A stretch of DNA of 64,000 bases, taken from positions 386,306,865-386,370,864 of the forward strand of contig OY856186.1 of NCBI GenBank assembly GCA_963693315.1. Reading direction: 5' to 3'. Position numbers and translations under genes: made by a program. The notes under the pieces were generated by a model. The model saw only the letters and a list, made by a program, of their open reading frames with translations. It made no database searches and had not been told where the DNA came from. Of this stretch, positions 58,201-64,000 are shown in pieces (the first letter of the stretch is position 1; each line of letters opens with the position of its first letter). Source of the DNA: Diogma glabrata. Lineage: Eukaryota; Arthropoda; Insecta; Diptera; Cylindrotomidae.

Positions 58201-58562
58201 ATAGTGATTGACGCTCCACTATCCAATAATCCTGAAATATTTTTGTTCAAAATCTTAATTGTTAGTCGCGGCCGAGGATCCTTTGTTTCTGAAAGGATAG
58301 ATGAAATACAAGCTTTACGAAATAATTTCCTCATCCTCCAATATCTAATGTTGCGTTCAAGACGTCTAAAATATGTGTGATGTAATGATGGGAAATTAAA
58401 TGTACTAGGTGATTTTATTCTGTTTTCCTTGGTGGTGGATCGTTCTGCGTTCCTACATCTCTCGTCGATTTCTTCGGGCTCACTGGATGTTGAACCGAGG
58501 GTACCATCCCCGAAGCATGTACTCTCGGACGGTAGTTTACCGACGGGTGACAATATGAACAA
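55245..58562 (-). CDS. pol: retrotransposon pol, 1105 codons (copy 2)
   Basis: Same length and domains as copy 1, with all catalytic motifs: DSGA, YLDD, the RNase H aspartate, and the integrase HHCC and D-D-E. Differences from copy 1 include Asp-Ala for Gly-Thr before TYRKY, Asn for Asp in SRRV(D/N)S and Pro for Thr in GPY(T/P)R. It follows complete gag and the 5' LTR, so it is the copy most likely to be translated from the element's RNA. Confidence 0.95.
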   Translation of the reverse strand: MFILSPVGKLPSESTCFGDGTLGSTSSEPEEIDERCRNAERSTTKENRIKSPSTFNFPSLHHTYFRRLERNIRYWRMRKLFRKACISSILSETKDPRPRLTIKILNKNISGLLDSGASITILGRNSLELLESSDATYRKYTSCIRTADGTAIKILGYIEIPITVNGSTKPMRFHIVPGLREELYLGIDFWEKFGIVHSFVSELTRTEPITLNIHNLTTDQQHELDMIKDSFPSFEVSGLGKTSLVEHVIDVVDNAPVKQRHYPTSPAVQLKAYAELDRMLQMGVIEESNSSWCSPVVLVQKESGKNRLCIDSRRVNSLTKKDAYPLPLIDGLLGRLNSTKYISSIDLKDAFWQIPLAEASRDKTAFTVPGRPLYQFRVMPFGLCNAPQTMCRLMHKVIPHQYHENVFVYLDDLLVVSSTFQEHMELLSKVSSLLRAVGLTINLKKSKFVLREVKYLGFLVGEDGLRTDPDKVRAVAEYPAPSTVKQIRRLLGMAGWYQRFIPNYASVVSPITDLLKKSSGKLKWTLEAQAAFENLKRLLTTAPVLINPDYNKEFFIRCDASLTGIGSVLYQVDTDGQECPIAFMSKKLNKAQRNYSVSELECLAAILSVKKFRGYVEGHRFTIVTDHSSLKWLMSQKDLSSRLARWSLKLQHMDFTIVHQKGTQNIVPDALSRLYDDTHEELTEALVHHINEIKIDNEGYRHNEYTDMIAKVQSSPKDFPSVKVVDDKLYIRIEPRPDAIPNDVPVWKLWVPKPMTSNMIQKHHDDSTAAHGGVKKTLELLRRLYYWPGMASQVHNYVVSCDTCKQTKATNQILRPPMQYQFETARPWQRVYIDFLGPYPRSTLGNTVLLIVLDHATKFVLLKPLRNATSPKVNAFLRNEVFLTYGVPEFLHSDNGKQFTSRNFQSLLSDFGIKHIRTGVYSPQSNASERVNRSVLAAIRAFIKGQHTKWDSQIGEIAYALRAAVHSATKYSPYYLLFGQHPVSDGNTYHLLRSLHQLGEDAGEELERSDHLTLLRNRVQENLKAAFKKSQHQYNLRSKLRTFQPQQRVFVRQHHLSDATKKFSAKLAPKFLPAMIKTKIGNVLYECTDMSGKNLGVHHAKDIRE

Positions 58563-58813
58563 TTTGCGTAAATAACGTCCGGTTTGTTACATTTCCAGCA
58601 ATACAATTTTATCCGATTCTTAGAGCAATCAGGAGCTCGATGACCGTTTACTCCACATCTGAAACATACTATTGGTTGTCTGGATATTGATGGACCAGGT
58701 TGACTGTTGTCAGATGTTGTGCTATTTCGCTGCAATATCCGTCTCTGTGTTGAATCCACCGCATCAATATATCCATGTTGTTCTGGTTCAGCATCCACCT
58801 CATAATCATCCAT
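58415..58813 (-). CDS. gag: gag zinc-knuckle segment (copy 2)
   Basis: As in copy 1, with Thr for Ile at one position. Starts 27 bases after the gag stop, in the gag frame. Binds element RNA in the family. Confidence 0.75.
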   Translation of the reverse strand: MDDYEVDAEPEQHGYIDAVDSTQRRILQRNSTTSDNSQPGPSISRQPIVCFRCGVNGHRAPDCSKNRIKLYCWKCNKPDVIYANCSYCHPSVNYRPRVHASGMVPSVQHPVSPKKSTRDVGTQNDPPPRKTE

Positions 58814-58840
58814 CTGTTGTACCTCGCTAATTCTTAAATT

Positions 58841-60247
58841 TTATGTTCTGGTTGGAACTGGTGTGGACCACAAACGTTCAAACTTCTGACATAAAGTCCG
58901 AAGTTCATCAATAGAATGTATTGTTGCAGCCAGAGTAGCGTTTTTGAGCTCCACACTCAGTCCCTCCCGAGCAATCTCTAGCATTTCACGGTCAGCAAAT
59001 GGACGTGCTAAGCGACGGTTTAACGAACCAATCTCCACTAGATATTCGTATACGCTCTCCTTTGACTTTTGTTTGCGGTTCAGAAGAACGCGCAAGATCG
59101 CCTTATCATCAGTGAGCGTACCGAAGGTTTGTAGGAGTCCCTCCCTTAGCACTGGATAGGTCACCACCTCATATTCATGAGTTAAGTTCAAATAGTATCT
59201 GTCGGCAGCCCCCTTGAGATACCGTGGAACGATAGACCTAAGGTCGTCCCAATTCACACGGTCCCTCCTGGCAGCCGCCTCAACTCTGTGAACAAACTCA
59301 TGAACATCAGGAGAGTGACCATCTCCTGTGAAGGTTGGAACCCAATTTGAGTCATAACGACTCAAATTGTTCCCACGAACTCCTCGGTACTCCACTGGTG
59401 CTAACGCTGGAGCCGCGTCACGCCATACCTGAGGAGGTTGGTTGTATGGTGGTGGTGCTGTAAGTGGAGCTGGTGGATATATTGGTGGTAGTTGTACCTG
59501 TGGTACTGATGGATAATTTAATTGTGGTTGTGGTTGTACCAATGCTGGATTGTTATGTGTGTGTTCAGATTGGAGTGATGGACCCAATTGTGGTATTGCA
59601 AAGTCCTCTGCTCTCAGACCCGATTGCTGAAAATAAGCCGGTGGTAACTGATCTGACCGTCTCTGTTGTTGCTGGTTTGGACGATTCAGACTATGTATTG
59701 TTTCTGATATTGGCCGTACTGGGATCGGTGTGGATCTCTCATCTGGTTGAAAAGCAGGTGAAGCAGATGGAGCAGATGATACTCCTGGTTTATTCTGCAT
59801 AACTGGACGTGTTGACAGTGATCCTATTATATCCCAGGCGCGTGACAATTGCGAGATAGCGTAAGTACGGTCTTCTTGCAAGTCATTGCGAGGACCCAAC
59901 CTATTCATCCTACCCGTGTAATGTAACACTCGATTCGCCAAACCATCTAAGAAGGTCTGATTAATTGGTGGCCGAAGTCGTCGTACCTGATTTAAAATAA
60001 GTTGTGCTGCCTGCACCACCATTTGAGATTCTTCGATTAAATCTCTCGCATGAGACACTGTTATTGGAACTGACCCATGATCTCCATGGTTTCGCAGTTC
60101 CTCTGCCCAATCGACCCCCCTAAAGTCCACACCCCGAACCAAACATTCGACTTGCAGCTCGGTGGGTTCCAGACCATAGAACGGATGGTCAACGTCTAGT
60201 TGGCTTGACATTTCGATGGTAAAATTTATAAAGTCCAGAATTCGCAA
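58841..60247 (-). CDS. gag: gag, matrix-capsid part, 468 codons
   Basis: Structural protein of the particle. The first 250 residues are polar, then a proline/glutamine-rich linker (YPPAPLTAPPPYNQPPQVW). The capsid from about residue 300 has WVPTFTGDGHSPDVHEFVHR, YLKGAADRYYLNL and LNRKQKSKESVYEYL. It ends at TAA (58841-58843), with the knuckle segment open in the same frame beyond. The ATG at 60247 may not be the real start; another possible in-frame start lies 36 bases downstream (MSSQLD). Confidence 0.88.
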   Translation of the reverse strand: MRILDFINFTIEMSSQLDVDHPFYGLEPTELQVECLVRGVDFRGVDWAEELRNHGDHGSVPITVSHARDLIEESQMVVQAAQLILNQVRRLRPPINQTFLDGLANRVLHYTGRMNRLGPRNDLQEDRTYAISQLSRAWDIIGSLSTRPVMQNKPGVSSAPSASPAFQPDERSTPIPVRPISETIHSLNRPNQQQQRRSDQLPPAYFQQSGLRAEDFAIPQLGPSLQSEHTHNNPALVQPQPQLNYPSVPQVQLPPIYPPAPLTAPPPYNQPPQVWRDAAPALAPVEYRGVRGNNLSRYDSNWVPTFTGDGHSPDVHEFVHRVEAAARRDRVNWDDLRSIVPRYLKGAADRYYLNLTHEYEVVTYPVLREGLLQTFGTLTDDKAILRVLLNRKQKSKESVYEYLVEIGSLNRRLARPFADREMLEIAREGLSVELKNATLAATIHSIDELRTLCQKFERLWSTPVPTRT

Positions 60248-61886
60248 ACACCAACAATACTAAAACCAATTGCAACAAAAAAATGTAGCTAGTACGCTGT
60301 AAAAGTGAAAACAATGAAAAACGCAAAACGAAAAAAAAAAACAACGAACGCCCCAAAAAAAATTTTGTAAAAACAAACTTGTAAAGGAACAAAAAAACCA
60401 CTGTCGCCGCTAATCTTTACTTCACCTTTCACAAAAATTCCTATAATATTGTATATAAAAATATAATTTATTTATTTAATTTCAGATATACTGAAATATA
60501 TATATATACCTAAAATTAGTTATTGACGATAGCACCCCTAAAATATGTTTATTTATTTTTTAAAAAAAATTGAAAAAATAAAAAATATTCAAAAGAATGT
60601 TTATTTATCGGATGCACCGTCTTAACTTCGATTTATTTATTTTTTTTTTTTTTTAAAAACAAAGAATATTTATTTATATCTTGACGTAAAGCTTAATTAA
60701 GAAAATTTATTTTATTTAGCTACCTAAAATTAACTTAAATTTAAAAAAATTATTTATTTAATAAAAATTATTTATTCAGTTTTTTGAAAAATTTGTTTGA
60801 TTTATTTTATTTTTATTTAATAATATAAGAGATTCCCAAAATCAAGATTCGTCTGGAGACAACTGTAAAAAGTAAGTATGGTTACAATATCCATTTTGTT
60901 TAAATTTGAATTCCCGCGTTCGAGAGCCCACTCCAACAATGCATGTGAGAACTGACTAGAAAAGCCCCTAACGACCAGATTCTACAGAACAGATTCTCCC
61001 CAACCTAATAAAACAATCACAACTGTCACGATTAGACCTCAGATCCATTTCTACTGACCCAGTTGTGCTTGTTTAACCTACAAATAAATTACAACTAAAC
61101 CTAATGCGAAAGTTGAAGAACGCTCCCGAGCACCAGACTTCAAATCCTAAACTCTATGAGAAATTGTTTTATTGTGAAGCTAAATGGAAAAATGGAAAAG
61201 TTTTTGAATTTGTATGAGGTGAAGCCTCTGATCCTGAAAGCAAAGTATAATTGGTTCTTCTCTTCATTACACCGAAGAAGCCTCTGAGCAAAGAATGGTA
61301 CTACTGGTTTGCACCTAAGTACAAACACAGCAACACCACTCCTCGTCCCTGAGAACTCCCTCGCCGAATGAAGAGAAGAAACCAATGTTCTTCGATCGCA
61401 TAACCCCGGTGGTCATAGGCGATCTAAGAACGTCATCATCGTTAAGGGGAGAAGCCCCATGGATGGCTTGTTAGGCCTACCGCTGAGAAAAATTATATTT
61501 ATACACTAATACAACAAAAAAAATTCCAAAAAAAAACTTTTTACAAGAAATGTATATTATTATCCAAAATAATATTTACAAGAATATGTACATTATTATC
61601 CAAAAAATAATATTTACAAGAATATGTACATTGGCATACTAAAAAATATTTACAGAATATGTACATTATTATCCAAAAAATAATATTTACAAAAATATGT
61701 ACATTGTATCAAAAATATGTACATGGTAGTAGAAAAACCAATCTCTAAAAAAACTACTACCCCCAAAACGGTTTTTTTCAAATTAAAAAACAATTAGTAT
61801 ACTAAAATTCGAATGACAGCACAAAAAAACAATCTCCAAAAAAAATTGCTGTCCCAAAACGGTTTTTTTTCAAACTACAAGAACAA
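60248..61886 (-). other. retrotransposon leader, 3' part
   Basis: Mostly non-coding AT-rich leader between the extra ORF and gag. An 81-codon frame at 61140-61385 is unremarkable. Contains A/T-runs and the repeats at 61560-61720. Confidence 0.6.
61560..61720. repeat. minisatellite of about 38 bp in the leader
   Basis: About four units built on TATTTACAAGAATATGTACA, at about 61573, 61611, 61648 and 61685, with small changes. Confidence 0.8.
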
Positions 61887-61890
61887 TTAA
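61738..61890. repeat. short imperfect direct repeat in the leader
   Basis: AATCTC(T/C)AAAAAAA-like followed by CCCAAAACGGTTTTTTTCAA occurs twice, at about 61741-61780 and 61830-61875. Confidence 0.65.
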
Positions 61891-62447
61891 CTGATTATAC
61901 AGTGAGGGACAGGGGCCTCCTGTGGACCAGACCACTCCTCTACCTGTCGCATGGTCGGTGAGATGGGGACCACCTCAACCAGCTCCTCTATTTGAGTACT
62001 CTTGGTCGAGGAAGCTCCCAGCTCCACGACCAAGCGACTCTCCTTCTCCTTCTTCCTCCTCTCCTTCCTCTTCAAGTGAGAGCTCCTATTTCTCTTAATC
62101 CTCTTCCTCTCACGCCAGCCCACATTCACTTCCTCATTCACTACATCCAACTCCTCATTCACTATCTCACAAATCAAATCATCCAATACCTTATCATATC
62201 GTTCTTCGTATATGTCCTCCATCAGTTCCCTATAAATTCCATCCTTAACTTCATTCATAATCACATTTATCATTTCATCTACTACATTCCTCGTCTCAAC
62301 CATTCTCTCCTTTCTCTCCACATTCGCTCTCTCATCCACCTCATTCATCCAGGGCTCAAACCCCCCTGGTCGACTCCTACTTATCCCCCCCTGAAACCTC
62401 CTGATTGAGTTGTACATGTTATAAAGGAAAATAAAAAAATTCCCCAA
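61887..62447 (-). CDS. extra 186-codon ORF in the retrotransposon leader
   Basis: Lies between the 5' LTR and gag, on the coding strand. Residues 30-110 are rich in Glu, Val, Asp and Arg with a regular helical look (ERMVETRNVVDEMINVIMNE). A strongly basic block follows (RERKRIKRNRSSHLKRKERR), then an acidic/hydrophobic end. It looks like an alpha-helical or coiled-coil protein with a nucleic-acid-binding or nuclear-localisation patch. No match to gag, pol or env was recognised. Part of the reverse strand is also open (61992-62408), so coding is not certain. Confidence 0.5.
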   Translation of the reverse strand: MGNFFIFLYNMYNSIRRFQGGISRSRPGGFEPWMNEVDERANVERKERMVETRNVVDEMINVIMNEVKDGIYRELMEDIYEERYDKVLDDLICEIVNEELDVVNEEVNVGWRERKRIKRNRSSHLKRKERRKKEKESRLVVELGASSTKSTQIEELVEVVPISPTMRQVEEWSGPQEAPVPHCIIS

Positions 62448-62723
62448 AAAGAATTCAAACCAGTACCTGTATGTATTTCGAAAATATAAAATATTTATAT
62501 TTATAACGTATTATAATATTTAACACGTAAACCAAACTGGTTTACAACGCCCAGTTTATAATAACTGGTTAATCCACAAAAAATTTCAACACAAACCAAA
62601 AACTGGTTTTCAAAAAAAAATAATATTCCGGTTGGCAACGCCCAACCTGAAAATATTTTCCCGCCGAAAATATCTTTTACTAGAAATAATAAAAAAACCC
62701 AGGGTTTCGTTTCGGCTGCCACT
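62448..62723 (-). other. retrotransposon leader next to the 5' LTR
   Basis: Non-coding. On the minus strand TGGCAGCCGAAACG begins three bases after the LTR, a candidate tRNA primer site. ACTGGTT words recur at about 62537-62605. Confidence 0.5.
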
Positions 62724-63942
62724 TCTAGTGATTCTGTTGGCCCTTTTACGGAGCCACGTATAATTGTTGGACCTTTGTTACTAGATATGTTATTCAAAGA
62801 AGTACTAAATATATTATTCAGAAAAAATTCTGTACAAATAAACGGGATAGCCGTGTTGCCCCTACATAAACCCGGTCTTGGGAACCTCTTATATACACTG
62901 ACGGCTCTAGCCTAACATTCCCAGACGGAAATCAAAATTTGAATTCAATTCAAAATAAAAATAAATATATATATATATATATATATAAAAAAAAATTCAA
63001 TAAAAAAGAATGGAATATAATATATGTATAAAAATATTGATAAATATAATTTGTATAAAAACCTTATTTTATATTTCTGTTGATGCTGTTTCCACCAGTT
63101 GCAATACCACGCTCCAAAGTTGTTGAATTTTGATCTGGATAAGCAGAGATATTATTTCGGATACCAAGTGAACTTCTTTAAGCCAATATTTGCTTAATTC
63201 CTGATTTGAAATATTAGAATATCCATTTGAAACTACGGCACCACAACTATTGTTGTTATTATTATTCAAAACATTGACATCTTTTTGATAATCCAAATTT
63301 GTATTATATATTGAAAAAAACATCTGGTGTCACATGATGAAACATTTTCATTAATGTTAACTTCTTATAAAGTGGACAATTACAAGTCACAACTGGCCAT
63401 AATAAATCTTTTTTATTGTATTCTTATTAATGTTTACAACCATAATAACAATAATAATTTCATTTCAAATTATAAATTTGACTTATATTTTTAGTATTTG
63501 ATGTTTTTTATTATTTCACATCACATTAATTAGCAATTAATTTAAAAGAGCCAACACATATATTAACACCTTAATGAATCTACTAAATTTTTTCTAAAAT
63601 CAACTCTGAAAATATTTGGTTGAAGCACAAATATGGAATGACTTTTTAAAAAATGTGTTTTAGTTTGTTACATCTTCCGATGTCAAAACAAATCGTGTAA
63701 TACTGAAAATTCAGCAAAGATTAGCAACGACATCTGTTCGTTAGAATTGGAAATAAAATTGAGTACGTTCGTTTGCTTTTTATAGTATATTCGAAATTTA
63801 ACTAGCAGTTAAGTATTAGAAAATTTTAAAATTATTATTAATGTAAAAATGAACGGAAGCTAATGAAATACATTTTTATTGAATTAGAAAACGAAGATGA
63901 ATTTGGTTTTATTATTGTTTTGCGAATATTGCGAACGTTACA
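62724..63942 (-). repeat. 5' LTR, 1219 bp
   Basis: Matches 48994-50206. It would contain the promoter of the element. TG start at 63942; the inner end reads CACTAGA followed by the putative primer site. Confidence 0.9.
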
Positions 63943-64000
63943 AGCTTATTTATAAAAAATTTAAATGTTTGCCGAACAAATAGTGTGTTTAATTCGGCGT

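Larger units (their letters stand above)
50068..59493 (-). repeat. 4713-bp tandem duplication (50068-54780 and 54781-59493)
   Basis: Every landmark recurs with an offset of exactly 4713: pol 50532/55245 and LTR start 50206/54919. The copies differ by roughly ten residue changes in the encoded proteins, such as Asp/Asn, Val/Ala and Thr/Pro in pol and Glu/Val in gag, so they are not a simple sequence echo. Confidence 0.92.
48994..63942 (-). mobile_element. young Gypsy-type LTR retrotransposon with internal tandem duplication
   Basis: LTRs 48994-50206 and 62724-63942, flanked by AGCT (48990-48993, 63943-63946), a 4-bp target duplication. On the minus strand: 5' LTR, possible primer site TGGCAGCCGAAACG (62721-62708), a 2.5 kb leader, gag, knuckle ORF and pol. 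Then comes a 139-bp LTR piece, a second set starting inside gag, and the 3' LTR. Few differences between LTRs or duplicate parts imply recent insertion. The 1.2 kb LTRs and long leader recall the Osvaldo/Ulysses group, unproven. No envelope gene was seen. Confidence 0.93.

Noticed and set aside
50532..58562. Dismissing the duplicated pol region as an assembly echo
   Set aside because: The two copies differ at several residues and have a unique junction, so a plain duplicate of one read set is unlikely, though a merge of two loci remains possible.
61992..62408. 138-codon plus-strand ORF
   Set aside because: Antisense to the leader ORF; low-complexity His/Leu/Ile composition mirrors it.
48994..63942. 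An envelope gene or endogenous retrovirus
   Set aside because: No signal peptide, fusion or transmembrane ORF follows pol; only about 325 bases separate pol from the 3' LTR.

Overview
This is AT-rich insect nuclear DNA, most likely from a fly (Diptera). It holds one recognisable single-copy host gene with small spliced introns, buried in retrotransposons, DNA transposons and fold-back repeats. No bacterial, organellar or CRISPR features are visible. Species cannot be named from the sequence.

Host gene. The minus strand from 45808 to 27475 encodes the axonemal outer-arm dynein intermediate chain DNAI1. Eight coding exons join in frame to 691 residues plus stop. The short exon with the start codon was not found. 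Most introns are 59-83 bases, but one is 12.7 kb and one 2.9 kb, and both are filled with mobile elements.

Left block (1-25.2 kb), a nest of elements. A degraded LINE on the minus strand (482-3556) is split by a second LINE tail on the plus strand (784-1536) with a recognisable target duplication. A 0.8 kb long-inverted-repeat element lies at 5074-5869. From 6926 to 24910 one Copia retrotransposon is torn apart: 3' LTR, protease/integrase, zinc knuckle, gag pieces, primer binding site and a split 5' LTR. Into it went a minus-strand LINE (8184-11770), a terminal-inverted-repeat element (11958-12658), a Penelope-like element (13248-15397), a small MITE (about 15850-16042) and a hAT transposon (16100-24774, perfect 17-bp termini and 8-bp target duplication). 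The hAT carries a broken Gypsy (16.7-19.7 kb), a 252-bp MITE, a 3.4 kb head-to-head palindrome with TA microsatellites and a LINE scrap. A Gypsy relic (RT-RNase H at 6261-6870, possible gag scrap at 24946-25173) flanks the Copia on both sides.

Middle block (25.2-48.9 kb). AT-rich sequence, then DNAI1. Its largest intron holds a possible Penelope-like end, a 3.7 kb inverted-repeat element with a tandem array, a 2.8 kb near-perfect palindrome carrying the 3' end of a transposase-like gene on both arms, a Helitron remnant, a tRNA-derived SINE and a small MITE. The next intron carries a third copy of the palindrome arm from the left block. Upstream, 47028-48314 is an inverted-repeat transposon with a longer but decayed copy of the same transposase-like gene.

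Right block (48.99-63.94 kb). A young Gypsy-type LTR retrotransposon on the minus strand has 1.2 kb LTRs with only three base differences noticed, a 2.5 kb leader with an extra 186-codon ORF, and a 4713-bp internal tandem duplication. Two complete 1105-codon pol frames therefore sit between one pair of LTRs, separated by a 139-bp LTR fragment.
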